Shown here one piece after another: positions 25,132 to 34,550 of a stretch of DNA of 42,902 bases. This DNA comes from CAVQBP01 sp964448105. GTDB lineage: Bacteria; Bacteroidota; Ignavibacteria; Ignavibacteriales; Ignavibacteriaceae. The stretch spans positions 1-42,902 of the forward strand of contig CAYUVK010000037.1 of assembly GCA_964448105.1 (NCBI GenBank), in the 5' to 3' direction. Numbering within the stretch: position 1 is the stretch's first letter; every line of letters begins with the position of its first letter. The notes under the pieces were generated by a model. It saw nothing but the letters and a program-made list of their open reading frames with translations. It was not told the DNA's origin and did not search any database. Made by a program: the position numbers and the translations under genes.

Positions 25132-25818
25132 ATGGAAATAATAAAAGTCAAAAACTTAGAAAAAACTTATCAAGACAATGGAGTTCCAGTAAATGCCATT
25201 CGAGGTATTAACCTGGATATCTCCAAGGGAGAATTTCTTGTAATTGCTGGACCTTCAGGTTCTGGCAAAACGACGCTTTTAAATATGATTGGAGCGCTTG
25301 ATAAACCTACAAAAGGAAACATCTATTTCGAAGGTGAAGATATCACTAAAAAAAGTAAAAGTGAATTGTCTCATTTAAGGCTTCATAAACTGGGATTCAT
25401 TTTTCAAGCTTATAATTTGATACCTGTTCTTACCGCACTGGAAAATATAGAATTCAGTATGATGCTTTTGAAGATTCCGGAAAAAGAAAGAGAAGAAAAG
25501 GCATTAAAGCTGATGGATGAGCTCGGTATAAAGGACCTGGCACATAAGCGTCCTAATGAAATGAGCGGCGGGCAGCAGCAGCGTGTTGCTGTTGCGCGTG
25601 CAATTGTAAATAATCCGGCTATTGTTTTAGCGGATGAACCCACAGCTAATCTTGATTCAAAAACTGCCGGTCATTTGCTCGATTTAATGCAAAAAATGAA
25701 TGAAGAAAAAAACATTACCTTTATCTTCTCTTCACACGATAAACAGGTAATGAACCGGGCAAAACGGTTGTTAATATTAAAAGATGGGATGATTGAAAAC
25801 GGAAGCAGTAAGCAATAG
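25132..25818 (+). CDS. LolD/MacB-type ABC transporter ATPase
   Basis: The 228-residue ATPase contains Walker A GPSGSGKTT, Q-loop FIFQAYNLIPVLTALEN, signature MSGGQQQRVAVARA and Walker B IVLADEPTANLDS followed by the H-loop FSSHD. The sequence is of the LolD/MacB/FtsE group that works with FtsX-type permeases as a mechanotransmission machine and not as a classical transporter. It powers the two permeases encoded just upstream. No MacA-like membrane fusion protein is encoded nearby; the LolA-like protein and the downstream barrel may take its place. Confidence 0.93.
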   Translation: MEIIKVKNLEKTYQDNGVPVNAIRGINLDISKGEFLVIAGPSGSGKTTLLNMIGALDKPTKGNIYFEGEDITKKSKSELSHLRLHKLGFIFQAYNLIPVLTALENIEFSMMLLKIPEKEREEKALKLMDELGIKDLAHKRPNEMSGGQQQRVAVARAIVNNPAIVLADEPTANLDSKTAGHLLDLMQKMNEEKNITFIFSSHDKQVMNRAKRLLILKDGMIENGSSKQ

Positions 25819-25999
25819 AACAATATGCAGTAAAAAAACCACTTGTCATTTGTTGTCATTAAATCATTCATAGTCACTCTTTATTTAAAACTAAATTTTA
25901 ATAATGATTAATAATTTTAACATTCTATAAATAAATTTTAGATAACGATGAATGACAGTAAATGATTACAGGATGACCAATGACTGATAATAAAAAATT

Positions 26000-27157
26000 A
26001 TGAAACAAATATTATTATTAATACTCCTTTTAATTATATCATCCGTTATTATTTTCCCTCAAGTTGATTTTAATTTCTCCGGCTATGTAGTTGAACTTCC
26101 GGTGTATATGATAATGAAAAAATATCCTGCTTTTATTCCTTTTCCTGTTAACAATCAATTTTTAAATCTTAATAGACTGCGTTTAAAGCCTGAAGTTGAT
26201 CTCTGGGAAAACGCAAGGATAAATGTTGAATATGAAATAGATGCTTTGTATTCAGAAAAGAATTTATTATTTGATTTATCTTCCGTAAGTACAAACAGAC
26301 AATTATTCAATTTAAAATGGGACATTGTTAACCAAGGAAATTATAAAGTAACTCACTACTTCGACCGTTTGTATTTCCGGCAGGACTTTAGCTGGGGAAA
26401 TATATCAATTGGCAGACAAAGAATATCTTGGGGAAGCGGAAGAATTTGGAACCCGACCGACCTTTTTAATCCGGTGAATCCTGCAAACTTTGCTAAAATA
26501 GAAAAAGATGGTGCTGATGTTGCTGCATTTACATATTTTTTCGGGAATTTCACCGACCTTGAGATGGTTTATAATCCGCAAAAGAAATTAGAAAACAGCA
26601 ATGCAGGTTTTCGTTTTAGAACAAACATTCATAAATACGATTTAGCTGTTGTAGGCGGATACTTTGATCAAAGAATTGTGGCCGGGTGGGATTTTGCCGG
26701 AAGTATTTTTGAAGCGGGAGTGCGTGGCGAAGGCATTGTCTCAATGAACAAAGAAGATATAAGTGATAATTTTACAAGATTTATTTTAGGAACCGATTAT
26801 CAAATAACACCTCAACTTTATGCTTTAATTGAATATCAATATAATGGTCAGGGAAAAGCAAACAAATCAGATTATTTACTTATAATTCCCAAATTAATAA
26901 CCGGAGAAATACTTAACTTAAGTAGAAATTATCTTGCAGTTTCAGCGAATTATACTTTCTCATATATTACATCTGCTTCAATATTAATAAATCAAAACTT
27001 AAATGACGGAAGCGGCTTTATTGCAGCAAGCGGTTTATATTCTGTTACGTCAAATTTAAGCCTCACTTTAGGTGCACAATTTACATACGGAAATAATTTT
27101 TCAGAGTACTGGTATTATCCGTATTCGGTTTACCTGCAAGCCGAATATTATTTCTAA
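26000..27157 (+). CDS. Outer-membrane beta-barrel protein, probable end of the LolA/FtsX operon
   Basis: The 385-residue product has a signal peptide (MKQILLLILLLIISSVIIFP) and then alternating beta-strand sequence to a C-terminal aromatic strand (SVYLQAEYYF), typical of outer-membrane barrels. The segment ISIGRQRISWGSGRIWNPTD resembles DUF1302/AlgE-like porins that occur with LolA-like and RND lipid exporters. It would form the outer-membrane part of the system, but this is from context. The 181-base gap from the ATPase gene contains no obvious terminator, so the operon could include it. The exact family is uncertain. Confidence 0.7.
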   Translation: MKQILLLILLLIISSVIIFPQVDFNFSGYVVELPVYMIMKKYPAFIPFPVNNQFLNLNRLRLKPEVDLWENARINVEYEIDALYSEKNLLFDLSSVSTNRQLFNLKWDIVNQGNYKVTHYFDRLYFRQDFSWGNISIGRQRISWGSGRIWNPTDLFNPVNPANFAKIEKDGADVAAFTYFFGNFTDLEMVYNPQKKLENSNAGFRFRTNIHKYDLAVVGGYFDQRIVAGWDFAGSIFEAGVRGEGIVSMNKEDISDNFTRFILGTDYQITPQLYALIEYQYNGQGKANKSDYLLIIPKLITGEILNLSRNYLAVSANYTFSYITSASILINQNLNDGSGFIAASGLYSVTSNLSLTLGAQFTYGNNFSEYWYYPYSVYLQAEYYF

Positions 27158-27268
27158 TTTACAATATCATTTAAAAATCGATTCTAAATTTTAATTACAT
27201 TATATAAGAAATTTGTTTAATTGTTATATTGTTACATGCAGTTTAACAATAAATCAATTTCAGAATTA

Positions 27269-28129
27269 ATGGGAACTAAACAAAAGCTATTTTTTCTGAT
27301 AGTTATTTCGCTGTTAATAAACAATACTTATTGTCAAAACCAGAAGGATTCAACTAAAAGCGAACAAGTAGATTATTTGAAGTTCTCATTAATAACTGGT
27401 ATAACATTAGGCGGTATAGCTGCAGGTCATTTGATTCAATATAGTTTATGGTGGAACGGAGAAAGAAGTAAATTTCATTTTAACTGGCATCAGGATTGGG
27501 TTCATGATCTCGGTTCCGATAAATTCGGTCATTTTTATTTTTCATATCTTGTAACGGATGTTTATTCACAGGCTTTTGAATGGAGCGGATTTGATAAGCA
27601 GAAAAGTCTTATTTATGCATGCTCTTTATCTTTATTATACCAGACTTATGTTGAAATAATTGATGGGTTCACAGCAAATCTAGGATTTAGCTGGGGAGAT
27701 TTTTCAGCCGATCTTTTGGGGGCAGGATATCCTCTATTACAACAGAAAGTACCAATATTAAAAAATTTCAATCTTAAAATAAGTTTTGAGAAATCCTTGA
27801 GCTTTAAGCACCATACTCATAGAGTAATATTCGACGATTATGAAAGTACTTATGACTGGTTAAGCATAAATGTTAAAAACCTACTTCCTACCTCAATGCA
27901 AAAATACTATCCATCTTTTATAAATTTAGCTATAGGTCATAGTGTAAAAAATCTAATTTTTGGAAAACCATATCATGAACTTTACATAGGAATCGATTGG
28001 AATTTAGAAGGATTACCCGGAGATTTTTGGTTATGGAAATTGCTAAAAAGAAATTTAAATTATTATCACTTCCCCGCTCCAACGATAAGAATTTATCCTG
28101 ACGTTGTTTGGTTCGGATTTAAATTTTGA
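27269..28129 (+). CDS. DUF2279 (YfiM-like) exported protein
   Basis: The N-terminus from ATG 27269 is a signal peptide (MGTKQKLFFLIVISLLINN, cleavage near CQ). The body carries the DUF2279 stretch DLGSDKFGHFYFSYLVTDVY and, further on, VEIIDGFTANLGFSWGDFSADLLGA, with conserved Asp, Lys and His that look like a VanZ- or PAP2-like small membrane fold. The C-terminal half (from about residue 190) has beta-rich sequence. Function is unknown; family members are called periplasmic lipoproteins, but no lipobox with a well-placed Cys is convincing here. Longer starts (TTG 27221, ATG 27236) exist but would bury the signal peptide. Confidence 0.72.
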   Translation: MGTKQKLFFLIVISLLINNTYCQNQKDSTKSEQVDYLKFSLITGITLGGIAAGHLIQYSLWWNGERSKFHFNWHQDWVHDLGSDKFGHFYFSYLVTDVYSQAFEWSGFDKQKSLIYACSLSLLYQTYVEIIDGFTANLGFSWGDFSADLLGAGYPLLQQKVPILKNFNLKISFEKSLSFKHHTHRVIFDDYESTYDWLSINVKNLLPTSMQKYYPSFINLAIGHSVKNLIFGKPYHELYIGIDWNLEGLPGDFWLWKLLKRNLNYYHFPAPTIRIYPDVVWFGFKF

Positions 28130-28249
28130 TTAATTGCTGTATTGTTAAAGAAATTTATTTTATAATATAACGATAAAATTTGGTTATTCTCCACAAGATC
28201 ATTTACCGGATTTCTTTATATTTTAATATTAAAATTTTAAGGTCTATAA

Positions 28250-29908
28250 ATGAAACTTTTATTTTGCGCCATAATTACACTTGCAATATTTTCAGGCTGT
28301 TCCAATAATAAAGATTCAAAGGAAATTAAAATGCTGAAAGGTAAAATTGCTCAATTTGCCCCAACTGAAATTAAGTATGATTCAACGGAGTTAAATGAAA
28401 GGCAAAGAATGGTAGTGCGAAAGCTTTTTGAAGCTTCTCAAATAATCGATACCATTTACCTAAACCAGGTGTATTCCAAAAACAGGGAAATCAAATATCA
28501 TTTACAAAATTCATCCTCGGAAGAGGACCAATTAAAGCTGAAATATTTTGATATAATGTTTGGTCCATTTGATAGATTGGATCATAATAAACCGTTTATC
28601 TGGACGGAACAAAAACCCAAAGGTGCAAATTTTTATCCCGAAGATATGACAAAAGATGAATTTAACAACTGGATAAAAGAGCATCCTGAAGATGATTCCC
28701 TTTTCACTTCCACATTCACAGTAATTAGAAGGGAGAATGGAAAATTAGTAGCTACCCCATATTCGGAATTTTATAAGACTGAATTAAGCAAAGCCGCTAA
28801 GCTATTAAGAGAAGCTGCTGAATATGCTGATAATCAATCTTTAAAAAATTATTTAACATTAGTTGCAAAAGCATTTGAAAGCAACAATTATTTTGATAGC
28901 GATATGGCATGGATGGATCTTAAGGATAATAAAATTGAAGTTATAATAGGACCATATGAAGTTTATGAAGACGAATTATTCAATTATAAAGCTTCCTTTG
29001 AAAGTTTTGTTACTATTAAAGATTCTGCTGAAAGCAAAAAACTACAGAAGTTCGGCAGTTACCTGAAAGAAATTGAGAATCATTTACCAATCCCGGATAA
29101 ATATAAAAACACGCAACGCGGTAATGAATCTCCTATTGTTGTAGTAAATGAGATTTATTCTGCCGGTGATACAAAAGCAGGAGTCCAAACTTTAGCTTTT
29201 AATTTGCCTAATGATGAAAGAGTTCGAAAAGCTAAAGGTTCAAAGAAAGTGATGCTTAAAAATATTAGTGATGCTAAATTTGAAAAACAGCTTAAACCTA
29301 TAGCTGCAATTGTCCTCGATAAGGAACAAATTTCTTATATAACATTTGAAGCTTTCTTCAGTCATGCACTAATGCATGAAATATCTCACGGAGTCGGTCC
29401 CGGTTTTATTACTGTTAATGGTAGAAAAACTCAGGTAAACAAAGAATTAAAAGAAACATATTCTACAATAGAAGAATGCAAAGCAGATGTGCTTGGCATG
29501 TACAATATTATTTTTATGATCGATAAAGGTTTGTTCCCAAAGAGTTTTTTTAATGAAACATGGGCTACATTTTTAGCTGGTATTTTCCGTTCAGTTAGAT
29601 TTGGAATTACCGAAGCTCACGGCAGCGGCAATGCAATTATCTATAATTACCTGCTGGAAAAAGGAGGTTATGAATACAATCCCGAAACTAATAAAGTAAA
29701 AGTAAATTTTGATAAAATTTATGATTCGGTTAAAGATCTTGCAAACAAGCTTTTAACAATTGAAGCAACTGGCAATTATAATGGCGCAAAAGAATTAATT
29801 GTTAAATATGCAATAATTTCTCCTTCAATGAAATCATTAATTGATAAATTATCTGATATCCCTGTTGATATTAAACCGGTATTTCAAATTGAAGAAGACA
29901 TTAAATAG
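28250..29908 (+). CDS. Dipeptidyl-peptidase III family (M49) lipoprotein with HEISH motif
   Basis: M49 enzymes cut dipeptides from the N-terminus of peptides using zinc. The zinc motif here is HEISH (His376, Glu377, His380), with the third ligand in EECKAD (residues 408-413), which matches the family's EECRAE. Most M49 enzymes have the longer HEXXXH; I recall that the Caldithrix abyssi enzyme has the same HEISH form with low peptidase activity. The N-terminus is a lipoprotein signal with lipobox IFSGC (Cys17), so the protein is exported. With 552 residues it is shorter than the eukaryotic form. It is flanked by unrelated genes and looks monocistronic. Confidence 0.82.
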   Translation: MKLLFCAIITLAIFSGCSNNKDSKEIKMLKGKIAQFAPTEIKYDSTELNERQRMVVRKLFEASQIIDTIYLNQVYSKNREIKYHLQNSSSEEDQLKLKYFDIMFGPFDRLDHNKPFIWTEQKPKGANFYPEDMTKDEFNNWIKEHPEDDSLFTSTFTVIRRENGKLVATPYSEFYKTELSKAAKLLREAAEYADNQSLKNYLTLVAKAFESNNYFDSDMAWMDLKDNKIEVIIGPYEVYEDELFNYKASFESFVTIKDSAESKKLQKFGSYLKEIENHLPIPDKYKNTQRGNESPIVVVNEIYSAGDTKAGVQTLAFNLPNDERVRKAKGSKKVMLKNISDAKFEKQLKPIAAIVLDKEQISYITFEAFFSHALMHEISHGVGPGFITVNGRKTQVNKELKETYSTIEECKADVLGMYNIIFMIDKGLFPKSFFNETWATFLAGIFRSVRFGITEAHGSGNAIIYNYLLEKGGYEYNPETNKVKVNFDKIYDSVKDLANKLLTIEATGNYNGAKELIVKYAIISPSMKSLIDKLSDIPVDIKPVFQIEEDIK

Positions 29909-29935
29909 ATAACAAAAGTAAAATTGTTATGTTGA

Positions 29936-29982
29936 TTCTGGATGTTGGATAATTTAAGTATCTAGTAATCCGGTATCCAGAA
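29936..29982. terminator. Hairpin between converging genes
   Basis: TTCTGGAT-GTT-GGAT (29936-29950) pairs with ATCC-GGT-ATCCAGAA (29968-29982): 12 Watson-Crick pairs and three G-T wobbles around a 17-base loop. It lies between the ends of the M49 gene and the transglycosylase gene. There is no T tract, so it may be a dispersed repeat rather than a strong terminator. Confidence 0.45.
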
Positions 29983-29983
29983 C

Positions 29984-30940
29984 CTACTCATCAATAATCT
30001 TTATGCTCCCCTTTTCAGGCATTTTGAAAATATATGTTTTATTATTTTTATCTGTTAATGTTGTATCTCTTAACCAGGGATTATACATTTTCAATATTTT
30101 GTAATTAATTCCATTCTTAATTGCAAAGTCTGCGAAATTAGGGATTGAATAATTAATTTCCATTGAGGTAGTTAAAAGAGGCGGGTAAAGATCTTCCGGT
30201 CTCAAATCAAATCCATATTTTCTTGGATTATTTAATATTTCTTTTACAGCTATAATCCTAGCTATATATCTGGATGTTTCATCACCGAAAACCAGGTTAT
30301 AATAATTAGACGCTTTCTGTTTTGCTATCTGTTTCTCTATCCCATTAGTCCCAAAATTATAAGCTGCGGCAGCCATTGTCCAGGTCTTAAATTCATCATA
30401 TGCATCCAAAAAATATTTGCATGCTGCCTCTGTAGATTTTTCTACATTGTATCTTTCATCAACTTGAGAATTTACTTCCAGGCCATATTTTATTACAGCA
30501 TCTTCAGTTAATTGCCAAAAACCTGTTGCCCCAACCGGGGAAACAACATTTGCTAATCCGCTTTCGATCACTGCAACATATTTGAAATCATCGGGAACTT
30601 TATATTCTTTCAATATAGGTTCAATAACAGGGAACCATCTGTTCACTCTTTTCAGGGAAAGCATAGTAGCAGAATGCCAATAAGTATTTACTAAAAATTC
30701 CCTATCAATTCTTTCATAAACCTCAAAATTTTCTATAGGAACTCTTTCACCGCAAAAAGATAAATTGTCAGGAATTTCAGGCGATACAATTCTATAACCC
30801 TGCGGAAAATCCTCGGATTTACCAACTACTTTTTTATCAGTAAGGAATAAGAAACTCGTTATAATTAAAATGCAGGCTGCGGTTATAAATCCAAGCAGGA
30901 AAAAATAATATTTTGAATTCATTTTTTTCTCTATTCCCAT
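29984..30940 (-). CDS. Membrane-anchored lytic transglycosylase (SLT/MltD-like)
   Basis: The enzyme cleaves peptidoglycan glycan strands to anhydro-muropeptides. The SLT domain spans about residues 95-240: VAVIESGLANVVSPVGATGF with catalytic Glu in IESGL, WQLTEDAVIKYGL, then AAAAYNFGTNGI and later RYIARIIAVKEIL. A single hydrophobic segment near residues 12-30 should anchor it in the inner membrane, facing the periplasm. The start may be ATG 30922, six codons later, which has AGAGAAAAA before it. No LysM domain is present, although the C-terminal 60 residues (INYSIPNFADFAIKNGINY and on) may be a degenerate one. Confidence 0.88.
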   Translation of the reverse strand: MGIEKKMNSKYYFFLLGFITAACILIITSFLFLTDKKVVGKSEDFPQGYRIVSPEIPDNLSFCGERVPIENFEVYERIDREFLVNTYWHSATMLSLKRVNRWFPVIEPILKEYKVPDDFKYVAVIESGLANVVSPVGATGFWQLTEDAVIKYGLEVNSQVDERYNVEKSTEAACKYFLDAYDEFKTWTMAAAAYNFGTNGIEKQIAKQKASNYYNLVFGDETSRYIARIIAVKEILNNPRKYGFDLRPEDLYPPLLTTSMEINYSIPNFADFAIKNGINYKILKMYNPWLRDTTLTDKNNKTYIFKMPEKGSIKIIDE

Positions 30941-31143
30941 TAACTATTTTGATTACTTAATTATTAAAAACTCATATTTATATATAAAAAAAATAATAAA
31001 CAGGATAAAGACAAATTTGAAAAGTCAAAAGTCAGAATTCAAAACTTTAAGCCATTATTTATCGATAATTCATTATCATTTCGGTTTTATCCGAATATTT
31101 AAGTGGGATTCGATTTACTAAGAATATTCTTTACTAAAATTCT

Positions 31144-31151
31144 TATATTTG
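31144..31151 (+). promoter_or_regulatory. TAnnTTTG promoter element before the TraB gene
   Basis: TATATTTG matches the Bacteroidota -7 consensus TAnnTTTG exactly and lies 31 bases before ATG 31183. A matching TTTG at -33 is not seen, so the call rests on one element. Confidence 0.4.
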
Positions 31152-31182
31152 CGGAATATTTTAATTCACTAAAGAAAAATAT

Positions 31183-32367
31183 ATGAACCAGAATGAAAGA
31201 AATTATCCTCTCGATGTCTCAATTATAAATGAAGACAACCGGGAATTTATTATTATAGGAACGGCTCATATTTCAAGACAATCTTCTGATCTTGTCCAGG
31301 AAGTTATAGAAAAAGAAAAACCTGACTGTGTCTGTGTTGAGCTGGATTCACAAAGGTATAAAGCTCTTTCTGAAAAAAACAAATGGGAATCTCTGGATAT
31401 AAAAACCGTAATAAAAGAAAAGCAGTTAACCACATTATTTATAAATATTATCCTATCATCCTATCAAAAAAAACTTGGAGAAAAATTAGGTGTAATGCCA
31501 GGTACTGAAATGCTCATGGCAGTTGATACCGCTAATAATCTTAATTTAAAAATAGCTCTTTGTGATCGGGAAATTAGGATTACACTTAGAAGAGCCTGGA
31601 ATTCAATGTCCTTCTTGCAAAAGTTTAAATTGTTTAGCTCAGGATTTGCAGGATTATTAGACAAGACTGAATTAACAGAAGAAAAACTTAAAGAGTTAAA
31701 AGAGAAAGATGTTCTTTCAGAAATGATTGAAGAGCTGGGGAAATCACTCCCTGTATTAAAAAAAGTTTTAATTGATGAAAGGGATATTTATTTAAGCAAA
31801 AAAATAAAAGAAGCAGATGGAAATAAAATTGTTGCAGTTGTTGGTGCCGGTCATGTAAAAGGTATTTGCAAAGAATTGGGAAATAATATAGATATTGATT
31901 TAAAAGAATTTGAGTATATTCCACCGTCTTCATTAACATTTAAAATTATTGGATGGGGTATACCAATTATAATAATCGCTTCAATAATATTAATCGGATA
32001 TTTCAAAGGAATATCTGCTGCACAGGATAATATATTAATATGGATCTTGGCAAACGGTATCCCCTGTTCAATAGGGGCAATTTTTGCGATAGCTCATCCA
32101 ATAACAATAATTGTATCTTTTATTGCTGCACCTATAACAAGCTTAAGCCCCTTAATCGGAGCTGGTTATGTAGCTGCATTTGTACAGGCTTATTTTCAAC
32201 CACCATTGGTAAAAGAAATTCAAACCGTTTCGGATGATATCGGTAAAATCAGCAAGTGGTGGAAGAATAAATTATTAAAAGTTCTTCTAGTTTTTATCTT
32301 AACCGGGTTAGGCAGCTTAATAGGTACTTATATAGGAGCTTATGAAATTATATCAAACCTTTTCTGA
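31183..32367 (+). CDS. TraB/PrgY-family membrane protein
   Basis: The N-terminal two thirds form the TraB domain, with GTAHISRQSSDLVQEVIEKE, CVCVELDSQRY, the Arg-rich LCDREIRITLRRAW and VVGAGHVKGI. The His, Glu and Arg of these blocks are thought to make a metallopeptidase-like site related to Tiki and GumN. The C-terminal 130 residues carry about four membrane helices (from about residue 255), as in the PrgY type, which limits pheromone activity in Enterococcus. Function in this lineage is unknown. The gene is monocistronic between its own promoter element and a strong shared terminator. The length of 394 residues is usual. Confidence 0.87.
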   Translation: MNQNERNYPLDVSIINEDNREFIIIGTAHISRQSSDLVQEVIEKEKPDCVCVELDSQRYKALSEKNKWESLDIKTVIKEKQLTTLFINIILSSYQKKLGEKLGVMPGTEMLMAVDTANNLNLKIALCDREIRITLRRAWNSMSFLQKFKLFSSGFAGLLDKTELTEEKLKELKEKDVLSEMIEELGKSLPVLKKVLIDERDIYLSKKIKEADGNKIVAVVGAGHVKGICKELGNNIDIDLKEFEYIPPSSLTFKIIGWGIPIIIIASIILIGYFKGISAAQDNILIWILANGIPCSIGAIFAIAHPITIIVSFIAAPITSLSPLIGAGYVAAFVQAYFQPPLVKEIQTVSDDIGKISKWWKNKLLKVLLVFILTGLGSLIGTYIGAYEIISNLF

Positions 32368-32376
32368 AAAATAAAA

Positions 32377-32404
32377 AAGCCGTTCTACTTAATTAGAACG
32401 GCTT
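32377..32404. terminator. Bidirectional intrinsic terminator
   Basis: AAGCCGTTCTA (32377-32387) and TAGAACGGCTT (32394-32404) form a perfect 11-pair stem with a six-base loop. Leftward it is followed by a T tract (the A6 run at 32373-32378 seen on the other strand) and ends the sigma factor gene; rightward AATTTTAATT follows and ends the TraB gene. Confidence 0.9.
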
Positions 32405-32429
32405 AATTTTAATTCTATTAAAAACTGCA

Positions 32430-33287
32430 TTATCCTAAATAAGCTTTTAATCTTTTGCTTTGAGGAGAATGTCTTAAGTTTCTAATTGCTTTTTCTTTTA
32501 TTTGTCTTACTCTTTCTCTGGTAAGATTAAATCTCTCTCCGATTTCTTCCAAAGTTGCAGAACGTTCACCACCGATTCCAAAATAAAGCCTGATAACTTC
32601 GGCTTCTTTTTCAGTTAAACCGGATAGTATATTTGCAACTTCGTTTTTGAGAGACTCGGTCATTAGGTTACCATCTGGAGAAGGCTGCTGGTCATTAGGA
32701 AGAACATCGATCAAACTGTTCTTATCATCGTCTCCCGAAAAAGGAGCATCCATAGAAACATGTCTTCCGGAGATCTGCAAAGCATAAGCAACATCATCGG
32801 CACTCATATCAAGAATTGAAGCAAGTTCTGTAGTGGTCGGGGTTCTTTCATATTCTTGCTCAAGGTCTCTATATGCTTTACCAATTTTGCTCAAAGAGCC
32901 TACTCTATTTAAAGGTAATCTAACCATACGGGATTGGTCTGCAATTGCCTGCATAATGGATTGTCTTATCCACCATACTGCGTAAGAGATAAATTTAAAC
33001 CCGCGGGTTTCATCAAATTTTTGAGCAGCTTTAATCAACCCTAAATTACCTTCGTTAATAAGATCACCGAGAGATAACCCCTGGTTCTGGAATTGTTTTG
33101 CAACACTTACAACAAATCGAAGGTTTGCTTTAGTTAGAGATTCCAAAGCTTGTTTATCACCTTTCTTTATACGAATTGCCAACTCTATTTCCTGATCAGG
33201 AGTTAGAAGGTCAACTTTTCCTATCTCTTGCAAATACTGGTCTAAAGACTTACTTTCCCTGTTGGTGAATTGCTTCGTTATTTTCAA
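32430..33287 (-). CDS. rpoD: Primary sigma factor, short Bacteroidota type
   Basis: This is the main sigma subunit that directs RNA polymerase to housekeeping promoters. Regions can be followed in order: 1.2 (SLDQYLQEIGKVDLLTPDQE), 2.1-2.4 (ANLRFVVSVAKQFQ, GNLGLIKAAQKFDETRGFKF, YAVWWIRQSIMQAIADQSR), 3 (RLPLNRVGSLSKIGKAYRDL, TTTELASILDMSADDVAYAL) and 4.1-4.2 (LTEKEAEVIRLYFGIGGERS, TLEEIGERFNLTRERVRQIK). Region 1.1 and the long non-conserved segment of E. coli RpoD are absent, giving 285 residues, as is normal in Bacteroidota and relatives. The gene is single and ends at a strong terminator shared with the TraB gene. Confidence 0.94.
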   Translation of the reverse strand: MKITKQFTNRESKSLDQYLQEIGKVDLLTPDQEIELAIRIKKGDKQALESLTKANLRFVVSVAKQFQNQGLSLGDLINEGNLGLIKAAQKFDETRGFKFISYAVWWIRQSIMQAIADQSRMVRLPLNRVGSLSKIGKAYRDLEQEYERTPTTTELASILDMSADDVAYALQISGRHVSMDAPFSGDDDKNSLIDVLPNDQQPSPDGNLMTESLKNEVANILSGLTEKEAEVIRLYFGIGGERSATLEEIGERFNLTRERVRQIKEKAIRNLRHSPQSKRLKAYLG

Positions 33288-33497
33288 TTTTTTATCATCT
33301 CCTATTTTGATATATTAATAAAAAATATTATACTAATAGACGTGCTTAAAATTGGTTTTGTTCCCACCTGCTATTTTAAAAATTTAAACAGCGACAAACA
33401 TAACAATTTTTCTTTACAAAAAAAAGAGAATAATTTTTATCCTTTATTATTTTTCTTTAAACGATATTTAAAAAAGATGTGAAAAATGATAATTTAT

Positions 33498-34421
33498 CTA
33501 TTTTTTAGCTGTTAGTTCAAAAAATCCCACATTATCAAAGAAAAAACCAGCAGGATTTTCTTTTACCCCATTGTGCTCTACCTCATAATGGAGATGGGGA
33601 CCGGTTGATAAACCTGAATCACCGGTTTTTGCTATTAAACCACCCCTAACAATTTTTTGCCCTTCTTTTACTAATACCTTAGATAAATGTGCATAAATGG
33701 TACGATAACCAAATCCGTGATCAAGTTCTATAGTTAAACCATATCCGCCTCTATGCCCAACAAAGGAAACTACTCCATTTCCCGTTGCATATACAGGAGT
33801 ACCAACATCTGCAATAAAATCTAAACCTTCGTGCATTCTTCTTATATGAAGAATCGGGTGTAATCTCATGCCAAAACCATCGGAAATTGCTCCCAGACAA
33901 GGTTTTATGGCAGGTAAACATGAGCTTAATTTCCTATTTTCCTTTAATTGCTTTGATATTTCAGCAAATTGAGACTTTTCAAACTCTATTTTTCTTGCAA
34001 TTTCATCGACAAATGAAGCAGCTTTGTTCAATTCATATTCTGCATCGTTAGATAAAAAATCTATTGAATTATCAAAATAACCGCCTCCAACTCCAACTTT
34101 AAGTTCATCTTCAGACATTGGATGTAAATTAACAGCTAGCCTTAGTTCATTATTCGTTTTAGCCAGACTGTCTATTTTACTTGACATCTTTTTGTAACTC
34201 TCAATCATGGTTTTTAATTCTTTTTTCAAAGACCTATTTTCAGAACGTAAGGACTGAATGTTATTATTAGAAGAGCCTAAAACAGAAAAAAGACCATAAC
34301 TGCCAAAAATCAAACTGAATATTGAAAAAACAATTAAGATATTTTTTGATGTATTATCATTTTGGTTTTTGGGAATATAACCTTCCCTATCGCTAGTTTT
34401 TAAAAATCGAAAAAATGCCAT
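33498..34421 (-). CDS. M23 (LytM) peptidoglycan endopeptidase or regulator
   Basis: The 307-residue protein has a short cytosolic tail, one membrane helix (about residues 28-48), a periplasmic coiled coil (about 55-95, SLRSENRSLKKELKTMIESY and on), a second helical stretch (130-165) and a C-terminal M23 domain from about residue 175. The zinc ligands are present: His and Asp in MHEGLDF, and the HLHYEVEH motif. It should therefore be an active endopeptidase that cuts peptide cross-links, not a degenerate EnvC-like activator. It lies 210 bases upstream of rpoD in the same direction, with no shared operon evident. Confidence 0.9.
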   Translation of the reverse strand: MAFFRFLKTSDREGYIPKNQNDNTSKNILIVFSIFSLIFGSYGLFSVLGSSNNNIQSLRSENRSLKKELKTMIESYKKMSSKIDSLAKTNNELRLAVNLHPMSEDELKVGVGGGYFDNSIDFLSNDAEYELNKAASFVDEIARKIEFEKSQFAEISKQLKENRKLSSCLPAIKPCLGAISDGFGMRLHPILHIRRMHEGLDFIADVGTPVYATGNGVVSFVGHRGGYGLTIELDHGFGYRTIYAHLSKVLVKEGQKIVRGGLIAKTGDSGLSTGPHLHYEVEHNGVKENPAGFFFDNVGFFELTAKK

Positions 34422-34550
34422 AAAACCCTATTGTTTTTCTAAAAACACTTATTTTTAATTAAAATAGAAGTAGGTTCCGCAATATAACAAAAGAAAATTT
34501 TTATATCAAAAAATTGTTGAAAAAAATACCCTCACATAATTTTATATCAC

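Noticed and set aside
31688..31939. Opposite-strand frame inside the TraB gene
   Set aside because: Leu/Gln/Phe-rich shadow frame, no family features, fully inside a clear gene.
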